Below are positions 16,580 to 21,961 of a stretch of DNA of 22,395 bases, in pieces. The stretch is from a virus: positions 1 through 22,395 of the IMG/VR virus record IMGVR_UViG_3300045999_011926; one strand, given 5' to 3'. Made by a program: the position numbers and the translations under genes. Each line of letters opens with the position of its first letter. Within the stretch, counting starts at the first letter, position 1. A model generated the notes under the pieces. It had not been told where the DNA came from, searched no databases, and saw only the letters and a program-made list of their open reading frames with translations.

Positions 16580-17184
16580 GGAAAAAATTCACTTTTTACA
16601 ATCTTTTTCATGTTCTTCAAATCAACTCGTTGCAAAACAAATGGAGCATATTTTTCACACTTGATTGCAAACTTGGGCCAAATGATTTCATCTTTTATTT
16701 TTCTTTTCCACATGGGAAGAAAATCGATGATACCATTTAGAATGACAAAGGTCTCCATGGATATTTCATTTCTCATCACCATTGTCAATAATGGTGGATA
16801 TGAATCGCCAGGAATAAAAACTCGATCTAAAAAGACATCATTATCATGTGACCAATCCAAAAGCTTTTTTAAGTCTTGCTTGAAATTATAGGTAATAGAT
16901 TCCAGTCTTTTCTGATATTCAACTAGATTATCAGAAGCTTCTGGTTCAAGCAAATTCATTGACCACAACGAATCGTTCTTGAGAATATTAGCTAGGGTCA
17001 ATGCAATGAATTGGTCACGATCATATTCTTTAGCCAGTCGATAAAATGCAAATTTATCGCGACGAGAAAGAAAAGTCTTCTCCGAAATCTTCACTCTACT
17101 CTTAAAGAAGTCAAATGACTGTCGAGTAAAATGAAGTTTGATCGAATGAAATAACTTGTATGCTTCCAGAGCAACAATTTTCAT
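16576..17184 (-). CDS. 59: gp41 helicase loader gp59
   Basis: The product is 202 aa; T4 gp59 is 217 aa. It loads the gp41 replicative helicase on gp32-coated forks and recombination intermediates. An N-terminal basic region (KLFHSIKLHFTRQSFDFFKS) is followed by the family's RRDKFAFYRLAKEY block; T4 has RRDKYFFQKLSEKY. SMETFVILNGIIDFL matches T4 SFETFILLDSFLNI, and the C-terminal KFAIKCEKYAPFVLQ fits the T4 helical domain. The start overlaps the gp33 stop (ATGA). It sits next to gp32, its binding partner, as in T4. Confidence 0.92.
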   Translation of the reverse strand: MKIVALEAYKLFHSIKLHFTRQSFDFFKSRVKISEKTFLSRRDKFAFYRLAKEYDRDQFIALTLANILKNDSLWSMNLLEPEASDNLVEYQKRLESITYNFKQDLKKLLDWSHDNDVFLDRVFIPGDSYPPLLTMVMRNEISMETFVILNGIIDFLPMWKRKIKDEIIWPKFAIKCEKYAPFVLQRVDLKNMKKIVKSEFFP

Positions 17185-17402
17185 ACTGGCAGTGTATTGC
17201 TTTTAGGTAAAAGATTCAGCTGTGATGCATCGTATGCAATCTTAGCCTTCAATGAATGATTGATCAGATTTGTAACTGATTCAATTTCCAATGAATTGAT
17301 TTCACAAAAATGCATCACAGCATCAATATAGTTTAAATCCTTTTCTTTGACTATTTGTTCAATACTTTTAGCAAAAGAAAGCATTTCATCTTTTGTTGGC
17401 AT
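17181..17402 (-). CDS. 33: Late transcription co-activator gp33
   Basis: The product is 73 aa; T4 gp33 is 112 aa, and short forms are usual in marine T4-like phages. gp33 bridges the sliding clamp and RNA polymerase so that gp55-containing polymerase fires at late promoters. The pattern MPTKDEMLSFAKSIEQIV, then NYIDAVMHFCE, then SLKAKIAYDASQLNLLPKSN is the marine-type gp33 as I know it. Starts and stops overlap both neighbours. Its presence agrees with the TAAATA-type late motifs elsewhere in the window. Confidence 0.88.
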   Translation of the reverse strand: MPTKDEMLSFAKSIEQIVKEKDLNYIDAVMHFCEINSLEIESVTNLINHSLKAKIAYDASQLNLLPKSNTLPV

Positions 17403-18013
17403 TACATGGACCTCAAACGATAGAATATGTGATCATCAATACGAACTGTGCGCTCAACCTTCTTCCATTTAGACCAATGTGGTCTAACATAGTGTGCATG
17501 AAAGAAAACCGCACCATTCGTAATGTCTTCAATATCATTATACTCCATAAGTAGCTCATTTGCAAGAGCAATCGCTTCAGCCCATGCTATCTTTTCAGCA
17601 TGATCCTTTAGATTGTACAGATTTCTTTTTGCTTTACCTTCACATACCCAAGAAAACTGACAACCCTGATAAATGACACCACAGATAGAGTTTTTCCATA
17701 GACCAGCATTAACACGATTGATAATAACTTGACCAACTGCAACTCTACCCTCAAGAGATTGATTGCGAGCCTCCCAATATATTGCTTTAGCCAAGCATTC
17801 TCTTTCCTTTAGATCAACCTGAATTACTATAGTCTCCTGTTCTTCGGATAATGATTCATCTAAATTTACAGACAGGAACGAATCTTCATATTCGTAAATT
17901 CTTTCCTGTTTGGAAATTTGTGCAAATGTGTTTTTTTCTTTATTATCCAAATACACTTTAGAACCAAAAAATCCAATGAATAGGATCGACCCCATCATTA
18001 GAAGTTTATTCAT
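17402..18013 (-). CDS. Cell wall hydrolase of the SleB/CwlJ (Hydrolase_2) family with N-terminal membrane segment
   Basis: The product is 203 aa. Residues about 4-22 (LLMMGSILFIGFFGSKVYL) are one membrane segment with a short basic start, so the enzyme may be a signal-anchor type endolysin; a classical signal peptide cleavage site is not obvious. After an acidic linker, the Hydrolase_2 domain runs from about residue 70 to 198: CLAKAIYWEARNQSLEGRVA with E81 as likely catalytic acid, then GQVIINRV, ICGVIYQGCQFSW and GAVFFHAHYVRP. The family cleaves peptidoglycan glycan strands. It lies in the gp33-gp59 operon, not with the tail genes, which favours host lysis or early wall remodelling over a virion role. 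Confidence 0.88.
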   Translation of the reverse strand: MNKLLMMGSILFIGFFGSKVYLDNKEKNTFAQISKQERIYEYEDSFLSVNLDESLSEEQETIVIQVDLKERECLAKAIYWEARNQSLEGRVAVGQVIINRVNAGLWKNSICGVIYQGCQFSWVCEGKAKRNLYNLKDHAEKIAWAEAIALANELLMEYNDIEDITNGAVFFHAHYVRPHWSKWKKVERTVRIDDHIFYRLRSM

Positions 18014-18201
18014 TAATCGAAATCTCGCGTTGCCACATAAGAAACATAATTATAACTTCCATACTGACCATACGAAAGCTTATATACATCACGTTGTTTC
18101 TTTGATCGTTTCAAATCAACCGAACGCAAATTTTTAAATGTGCGTTCTTTGTCCGTCGCATATGAAAGGGGTTTCATAACATAACAAGACACTTCACTCA
18201 T
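18013..18201 (-). CDS. Small basic Tyr-rich protein, unknown
   Basis: This 62-aa protein (MSEVSCYVMKPLSYATDKER...) opens the hydrolase-gp33-gp59 operon. Its stop overlaps the hydrolase start (TAATG), and it has the best ribosome binding site in the window (AGGAGGT, 5 nt before the ATG), behind a near-consensus promoter. These signals support a real, well-translated gene. It is Lys/Arg-rich in the middle and Tyr/Ser-rich at the end (YGQYGSYNYVSYVAT). I recognise no domain. Confidence 0.75.
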   Translation of the reverse strand: MSEVSCYVMKPLSYATDKERTFKNLRSVDLKRSKKQRDVYKLSYGQYGSYNYVSYVATRDFD

Positions 18202-18225
18202 CGATACCTCCTGTGATATTAATTT

Positions 18226-18254
18226 AATATATCAGAAAACTAAAATTGTGTCAA
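18226..18254 (-). promoter_or_regulatory. Sigma70-type promoter of the 62-aa/hydrolase/gp33/gp59 operon
   Basis: The minus strand has a perfect TTGACA (18249-18254), a 17-bp spacer, and TATATT (18226-18231). AGGAGGT and the ATG at 18201 follow about 25 nt downstream. This indicates early or middle expression by host-type RNA polymerase. Confidence 0.82.
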
Positions 18255-18256
18255 TG

Positions 18257-18264
18257 AATAAATA
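18257..18264 (+). promoter_or_regulatory. Possible late-promoter-like motif before the HNH gene
   Basis: AATAAATA is 7 of 8 with TATAAATA and lies 70 nt before the chosen HNH ATG. In such AT-rich DNA the match alone is weak evidence. Confidence 0.3.
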
Positions 18265-18334
18265 GTGCGTGGATCGCGAAGCATCAACTTCCATCCACTC
18301 TATGTCTAATAGAAAAACCACAGGAGACACAGCT

Positions 18335-18793
18335 ATGTCTATTTATCATAAGCATCATATTGTTCCAAAACACATGGGCGGATCAGACGAATCTAGCAAT
18401 ATTATTCGTTTAACGCTTGAAGAACATGCTGAGGAACATCTCAAATTGTATAAAAAATATGGTAAAATAGAAGATCAAATAGCTTGGCAAGCACTAACAA
18501 GCATGATCACAAAACAAGAAGCAATAATAAAATTACAGAAAAATGCACAAAGAAAAGGTGGAATTAAAAGCGCAGAATTATATCCAGAAAAAGCATCTTT
18601 GGGTGGAAAAGCACTTTGGGCAAAAGAAGGAATGAGAGAACATCTTAGAGCAAAAAGAATCGAGCAAAGTTTAATCGGTAAACATCCAATGCAAGGAAAA
18701 AAGCAAAATAGAGTGTGTTGTTTTTTCTGTAAAAAAGAATATGCTTACAATGTTTTTGTGAAACATTGTAAAAAGAGTCCGTTCTGTTTCTAG
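18335..18793 (+). CDS. HNH homing endonuclease
   Basis: I start at the ATG at 18335 (MSIYHKHHIVPKH), which has GGAG 8 nt upstream; upstream in-frame starts at 18269 (GTG) and 18302 have poorer context. The product is 152 aa. The HNH motif is KHHIVPKHMGGSDESSNII, followed by LTLEEHAEEHLKLYKKYG, a layout typical of free-standing phage HNH enzymes. The C-terminus has four Cys and a His (VCCFFCKKEY, KHCKKSPFC), possibly a small zinc-binding DNA module. It is the only plus-strand gene between two minus-strand operons and ends within a couple of bases of the tmRNA 3' end, suggesting a mobile insertion beside the tmRNA. Confidence 0.88.
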   Translation: MSIYHKHHIVPKHMGGSDESSNIIRLTLEEHAEEHLKLYKKYGKIEDQIAWQALTSMITKQEAIIKLQKNAQRKGGIKSAELYPEKASLGGKALWAKEGMREHLRAKRIEQSLIGKHPMQGKKQNRVCCFFCKKEYAYNVFVKHCKKSPFCF

Positions 18794-18794
18794 G

Positions 18795-18944
18795 TGGAAC
18801 TCATACCCAATGAGATTATGCCGCTAAGGCAATCTCAAACGGAGCATTATCATTTGCTGCGTTTATTGTTTTGGACTAATTGTCGGTCGTTCCTTACCGA
18901 TTACCTCCGCAACTTTTACACTTCTGTCGATCCTTGGCACCCCC
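18795..18944 (-). ncRNA. tmRNA coding piece (5' half, transcribed second) with tag ORF
   Basis: It starts GGGGGTGCCAAGGATCGACA at 18944, matching the tmRNA 5' consensus apart from GGATCGAC for the usual GGATTCGAC. A pseudoknot-like region with stem TCGGT/ACCGA follows, then an A-rich lead AATAAAC and the resume codon GCA (18858-18860). The tag runs from 18860 to the TAA at 18816-18818. The stop sits in helix P5, formed by GAGATT (18831-18836) and AATCTC (18812-18817). A further small hairpin CTCAT/ATGAG follows. The exact 3' end is not determinable by eye. Confidence 0.9.
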
Positions 18945-19026
18945 AGTATAGATATATCAGTTTGGATTCGAACCTTATTCTAGTCTTGTCGATCTGCGCT
19001 TCCCACAGTGCTGACCGACATATCCA
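18945..19026 (-). other. tmRNA intervening transcribed spacer
   Basis: These 82 nt lie between the CCA of the acceptor piece and the 5' G-run of the coding piece. In known permuted tmRNAs the spacer is removed (RNase P at the 5' side, 3' trimming after CCA). It contains GGTTCGAATCC, which mimics a tRNA T-loop, but the flanks do not form a T-stem or acceptor stem, so I do not call a tRNA. Confidence 0.75.
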
Positions 19027-19088
19027 TGGTGGAGGTGGCGGCATTGAAGCCGCGTCCAGACAGTTTATTATGTTGTTATCAACAGTAA
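19027..19088 (-). ncRNA. tmRNA acceptor piece (3' half, transcribed first)
   Basis: It runs from the inferred start site near 19088 to the encoded CCA at 19027-19029. Elements in order: a hairpin TGTTG-ATAA-CAACA, the P2 strand CTGTC (19059-19063), GGAC, a T-arm GCGGC-TTCAAT-GCCGC (19038-19053), acceptor strand CACCTCC (19031-19037), A, CCA. The T-loop is 6 nt where 7 is standard, closed by C-G instead of the usual G-C. Confidence 0.88.
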
Positions 19089-19094
19089 TATCGT

Positions 19095-19123
19095 ATTATA
19101 GTCTATTATTTATGACTTGTCAA
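19095..19123 (-). promoter_or_regulatory. Perfect-consensus sigma70 promoter of the tmRNA, with embedded late-like motif
   Basis: The minus strand has TTGACA (19118-19123), a 17-bp spacer and TATAAT (19095-19100): both hexamers and spacing are consensus. The spacer contains CATAAATA (19107-19114), 7 of 8 with the T4 late element. The promoter overlaps the 3' end of the exonuclease gene. Confidence 0.88.
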
Positions 19124-19762
19124 TAAAGAAATGAACAACTTCTTGTATTTCGTCAAATTGGCTAGAATACAACTGGACTCAGTCTCTGCCGAAGCAAATA
19201 ACAACACTCCCAAGTCAATCTTCACACCAATTCTTTCCTCATACGCCAAAGAATATGCTGACAGCTGCATAAAATACTTCTTAACCTTATCCATGCTAGA
19301 ATCAACTTCAGACTTAGTCGTCTTGAAATCAATGATTGCTGGATACCCATCAAATGTACCTATTGCATCGCATCTTCCTGCAAACTTATATTCATCTGAA
19401 TATAATGGTGCTTCAATAGCATATACCTCATCGATTTGATCAATATATTTCCTCAATTCAGAGAACATGCCTTGAACATCTGGCATGTGACCTCGCGTTG
19501 GTTTTTCTTCATTGAGCAAATACCGTTCACAGACTTGATGTAGATTTTTTCCGCGTCGGGTCGAAACACCAGACACTCGCTTGGCTTCATCTTCTCCAAC
19601 TCTATTTTGCCATTCCTTCAAACCCTCATTTGGTAGTCGTGACAAAATATTAGTGACGGAAGGATACACATTTCCTTCTGGAGTTCTATAGTATCTCCTT
19701 CCGTCAACATACTCTTCCTCAAGATTTGGAAGATTCACAAATGCATGATGAAACTTTTTCAT
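19106..19762 (-). CDS. PD-(D/E)XK exonuclease, Cas4/MGME1-like
   Basis: The product is 218 aa. Motifs in order: a helical H motif GKNLHQVCERYL (H75), a Glu strand YAIEAPL (E117), FAGRCDAIG (D132), PAIIDFKTTK (D145-x-K147), and the QxxxY motif QLSAYSLAY (Q166, Y170). This is the full RecB/Cas4/MGME1-type nuclease set, here without the Cas4 cysteine cluster. Marine T4-like phages commonly carry this exonuclease near replication genes; a role in recombination or host DNA breakdown is inferred. It is preceded by a 53-aa membrane ORF with TAATG overlap, and its 3' end carries the tmRNA promoter. Confidence 0.88.
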   Translation of the reverse strand: MKKFHHAFVNLPNLEEEYVDGRRYYRTPEGNVYPSVTNILSRLPNEGLKEWQNRVGEDEAKRVSGVSTRRGKNLHQVCERYLLNEEKPTRGHMPDVQGMFSELRKYIDQIDEVYAIEAPLYSDEYKFAGRCDAIGTFDGYPAIIDFKTTKSEVDSSMDKVKKYFMQLSAYSLAYEERIGVKIDLGVLLFASAETESSCILANLTKYKKLFISLLTSHK

Positions 19763-19923
19763 TAGATTATGAACTTGATTAAAAAATCAATAACGATTAT
19801 ACCCAAAGCGATTGTCGCAAATATACACATCCATGCATTAAATGGATTTGGCCATGTGAGCATAATTTTTTTCATTAGACGCATGATCATCCAAATGATC
19901 GCAGGTGCAGCATAAATCAACAT
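19762..19923 (-). CDS. Small membrane protein, 53 aa
   Basis: This short frame reads MLIYAAPAIIWMIMRLMKK, then TWPNPFNAWMCIFATIALG, then IIVIDFLIKFII. It has a hydrophobic start, a short basic turn, and a clear membrane segment at about residues 31-50. The stop overlaps the exonuclease start (TAATG), the same coupling seen in the rest of the operon, and AGGA lies 10 nt before the ATG. I recognise no family. A topology with one or two membrane helices is likely. Confidence 0.65.
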   Translation of the reverse strand: MLIYAAPAIIWMIMRLMKKIMLTWPNPFNAWMCIFATIALGIIVIDFLIKFII

Positions 19924-19924
19924 A

Positions 19925-20080
19925 TCAAATATATCCTAACTCCAGTTTAGAGATGATATAGGACTTCACCAATGCACTACGCACGATATCTTCCTTACCA
20001 AACTCGATCTTTTCAAAGCAAGACATTTTATCAAGAATATTCATGAATGTCAAGAGTCCTTTGTACAATTCATATGCCAT
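19925..20080 (-). CDS. Small hypothetical protein, 51 aa (or 39 aa from 20044)
   Basis: The open frame reads MAYELYKGLLTFMNILDKM, then SCFEKIEFGKEDIVRSALVK, ending SKLELGYI. From the ATG at 20080 it overlaps the end of the GIY-YIG gene out of frame. An internal ATG at 20044 has AAAGGA upstream and gives 39 aa. The C-terminal part looks like an ordinary mixed-charge helix. The stop is 1 bp before the next start (TGATATG), which supports translation. It could be the remnant of a gene cut by insertion of the GIY-YIG gene, but I see no matching N-terminal piece between GIY-YIG and phoH. Confidence 0.5.
   Translation of the reverse strand: MAYELYKGLLTFMNILDKMSCFEKIEFGKEDIVRSALVKSYIISKLELGYI
20025..20053 (-). 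promoter_or_regulatory. Sigma70-type promoter downstream of the GIY-YIG gene
   Basis: The minus strand has TTGACA (20048-20053), 17 bp, then TAAAAT (20025-20030). The -35 box overlaps the GIY-YIG stop codon. It would drive the 53-aa membrane ORF and the exonuclease independently of the mobile gene. Confidence 0.6.
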
Positions 20081-20778
20081 CTACTATAATTTGATTTATC
20101 TATAGTTTTATTGCAAACAACACAGTGTATTTTTTCTCTTTGTTTAGCTTTTTCTCTCATCTTAGATAAACTGTCGTCATTATGTTTTTTACCATACATA
20201 GGATTATTGTGTTCGCTAAAGAGTCTTTTTCCAATATCACTAATTTTTTTTCTTGTTTCTTCCGAAACAATTCTTCCCGTTAGTTTTTTTGATATAATAT
20301 TTCTAGTTTTTTCACTATGAGTTTTACCATACATAGGATTTTTTTCTTTTGTTCTATTTAATTTTTTATGTGCCTCGCTCATCTTTCTTTTTGTTTCCTC
20401 TGAATGTTTTTTATCATACATACCAACAATTTTATTTTTGTGCGATTCTTTTACTCTAGTTGAAATGTTTTTCTTTTGTGTCTTTGTAAATTTATGACCA
20501 AGCGTCCCATCACCACCATCTGTTAAATTGTATCCATATTCGCGAGTATTATATTCTTTTATCCAAAAAGATTCTCTTAAAACATTCTCTGTTTTTTCAA
20601 TTTCTTCTATACTAAAATTATTCACACCATACTTTATCATTGCTTCGTGTAATGCATATCTTTTTGATTTATTAACAGTTCTTATGTGTTCTATCCATCT
20701 ATGCTCTATGGATTTTTTAGTGATACCAACATACTTTTTGTTGTTTACATTATTTGTTATCAGATATATGATATACAT
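20050..20778 (-). CDS. GIY-YIG homing endonuclease with NUMOD3 repeats
   Basis: The product is 242 aa. The N-terminal GIY-YIG domain spans about residues 1-95: YIIYLITN, KKYVGIT, RWIEHI with the catalytic Arg, and ESFWIKEYNTREYGYNLTDG with the catalytic Glu. It is followed by four NUMOD3-type DNA-binding motifs (HSEETKRKMSEA, HSEKTRNIISKKL, VSEETRKKISDI, HNDDSLSKMREK) separated by NPMYGK, and a C-terminal CVVCNKT...HMNC zinc-binding-like tail. This is a free-standing SegF/I-TevI-like mobile endonuclease. The gene is markedly more AT-rich than its neighbours, which suits recent acquisition. Confidence 0.94.
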   Translation of the reverse strand: MYIIYLITNNVNNKKYVGITKKSIEHRWIEHIRTVNKSKRYALHEAMIKYGVNNFSIEEIEKTENVLRESFWIKEYNTREYGYNLTDGGDGTLGHKFTKTQKKNISTRVKESHKNKIVGMYDKKHSEETKRKMSEAHKKLNRTKEKNPMYGKTHSEKTRNIISKKLTGRIVSEETRKKISDIGKRLFSEHNNPMYGKKHNDDSLSKMREKAKQREKIHCVVCNKTIDKSNYSRWHMNCTKDS

Positions 20779-20818
20779 GATATTTTCTTATTTTCCCAAA
20801 ATATTGCGAAATATTGTA

Positions 20819-20826
20819 TATTTAGT
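20819..20826 (-). promoter_or_regulatory. Possible late-type motif before the GIY-YIG gene
   Basis: The minus strand reads ACTAAATA, sharing CTAAATA with the motifs before gp4 and the MPTYDF gene, 41 nt before the GIY-YIG ATG. The adjoining segment holds a direct repeat of CAATATTT. Weak in AT-rich DNA. Confidence 0.35.
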
Positions 20827-20862
20827 AAATTTGAACTTTCTTGAATTAGAAAATAATTATTT

Positions 20863-21567
20863 TCATGTCAGGTGTCCCTTTTCATCTAATTCCATTCGCG
20901 CAAATAGATATTCCTTCACAAATCCAGATCTGACAACATCGTTTTTTGTAAATTCAATAATTGAAAATGTGGAAATAATTTTAGCAATTTTAAGTAAATT
21001 ATAAATACCACTTTGTTCTTTCATATAATCTTTTTGTCTAAAATCTCCACAAAAAATTATTTTTGAATTTTCTCCAACTCGCGTCAATATAGTGTGTGTT
21101 TCCATATCTGTCATGTTTTGACACTCATCGACAATGATAATCGCATCATTGAAAGTGACACCACGCAAAAATGAAGTTGTGGTAAAGTCTAGCATATGTT
21201 TCATCTTAAGTATATCATATCCATCACCGCGACCAAACAAATCATCACAGATCATCTTATATGGCTCTTCATACACTCTGGCTTTTTCCTTGGCTGAGCC
21301 TGGAAGAAAGCCCATGTCACGCGAAGGAACTACGCTACGTATGACAACTATGTGTTTGTATTTGGATTTGTTTAACACTTCATTAAGTGCCAGATATAGA
21401 GAGATGTATGTTTTGCCTGTTCCTGCAACTCCGTGCAGAAGAAGATGTTTGCCTTGTTCAAAGGCCTTGAATGTAGATGATTGATTTAGGGTCAATGGTG
21501 TTATTGTTCTTAATGAAAAATGATTTTGTTGCTGTTGTTGATTTAACTTCTTCTTTTTCTTTGACAT
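20863..21567 (-). CDS. phoH: PhoH-like ATPase
   Basis: The product is 234 aa. Walker A is GVAGTGKT at residues 46-53, followed by IRSVVPSRDMGFLPG at about 76-90, a PhoH-family signature, and Walker B IIIVDECQN (D147, E148). FCGDFRQKD is the sensor-like motif. The first 15 residues are a Lys run and a Gln run (KKKKK, QQQQQ), probably disordered. PhoH-like genes are very common in marine phages; their biochemical role is unsettled (RNA helicase/ATPase activity is known for some bacterial relatives), and the phosphate-starvation link is by name only. A strong hairpin lies in its leader. Confidence 0.94.
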   Translation of the reverse strand: MSKKKKKLNQQQQQNHFSLRTITPLTLNQSSTFKAFEQGKHLLLHGVAGTGKTYISLYLALNEVLNKSKYKHIVVIRSVVPSRDMGFLPGSAKEKARVYEEPYKMICDDLFGRGDGYDILKMKHMLDFTTTSFLRGVTFNDAIIIVDECQNMTDMETHTILTRVGENSKIIFCGDFRQKDYMKEQSGIYNLLKIAKIISTFSIIEFTKNDVVRSGFVKEYLFARMELDEKGHLT

Positions 21568-21589
21568 GTACTACGCCTCTCTGAAATGA

Positions 21590-21625
21590 CAAAGAGGACC
21601 TTGCGTTTTCGCGAGATCCTCTTTG
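21590..21625 (-). other. Strong RNA hairpin in the phoH leader
   Basis: A 9-bp perfect outer stem (CAAAGAGGA / TCCTCTTTG), one mismatch, then a 6-bp inner stem with a 4-nt loop (AAAA on the minus strand). It lies between the MPTYDF gene and phoH. The T-tract after it is poor (TTTGTCATTT), so it may be a leaky terminator or a processing or attenuation structure. Confidence 0.7.
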
Positions 21626-21670
21626 CGTGTTGAATACTGTTTTATACACAGGAGAAATGGGTCTAATCAC

Positions 21671-21928
21671 TTACCACTCTCTCGGAATACCAAATTTAGA
21701 ATTGATCTTATTGCCATGAATCTTTTCTTTCATGCGTCCAATAACACCTTTTTGAAAATCAGCAGGAGGCTTAGTTATTCCCATACGCACCGAATCACCC
21801 AAAGTCATTCTAGTGACAGCCTGCTTGATATGTTTGTTCTCTTCAAGATACTTTTCCATGTCCGCAATAGACATCTGCATCTCAAATGTTTCACCAGTCA
21901 CTTCATTTACAAAATCATACGTCGGCAT
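21671..21928 (-). CDS. Conserved short phage protein with FmdB-like start, 85 aa
   Basis: The protein starts MPTYDFVNEVTGETFEMQMS. MPTYDF resembles the first strand of FmdB-type zinc ribbons, but there is no cysteine, so it cannot bind zinc that way. The C-terminal part (ITKPPADFQKGVIGRMKEK, then NSKFGIPREW) is a conserved-looking block I associate with short proteins of marine T4-like phages. Function is unknown. AGGA lies upstream of the ATG, and an ACTAAATA late-type motif lies about 35 nt before it. Confidence 0.78.
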   Translation of the reverse strand: MPTYDFVNEVTGETFEMQMSIADMEKYLEENKHIKQAVTRMTLGDSVRMGITKPPADFQKGVIGRMKEKIHGNKINSKFGIPREW

Positions 21929-21961
21929 AATATAATCCTGGTTTGGGGTTGAACTACACTA

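Larger units (their letters stand above)
18795..19088 (-). ncRNA. ssrA: tmRNA, circularly permuted two-piece form
   Basis: tmRNA rescues ribosomes stalled on non-stop mRNAs by acting as tRNA-Ala and then as mRNA for a degradation tag. Read on the minus strand, the order is inverted. First comes the 3' half with T-arm, acceptor strand CACCTCC and discriminator plus encoded CCA, ending at 19027. An 82-nt spacer follows, then the 5' half starting GGGGGTG at 18944, with the tag reading frame. GGGGGTG and CACCTCC form a full 7-bp acceptor stem including G3:U70, the alanyl-tRNA synthetase identity pair. GACAG (18924-18928) pairs with CTGTC (19059-19063) as helix P2. The tag is AANDNAPFEIALAA. Ends are approximate: the start is from the promoter, and the 3' end is set where HNH ends. 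Confidence 0.93.

Noticed and set aside
18945-19026. A tRNA in the tmRNA spacer (GGTTCGAATCC T-loop)
   Set aside because: The T-stem flanks do not pair beyond two base pairs, and no acceptor stem or anticodon arm can be drawn.
18794-19126. 110-codon plus-strand open frame after the HNH gene
   Set aside because: It is antisense to the tmRNA, has no ribosome binding site and no protein-like sequence; the RNA gene explains the stretch.
20849-20864. 16-bp perfect palindrome GAAAATAATTATTTTC at the end of phoH
   Set aside because: All but two bases are A/T, the hairpin would be weak, and no T-tract follows; chance is likely in this composition.
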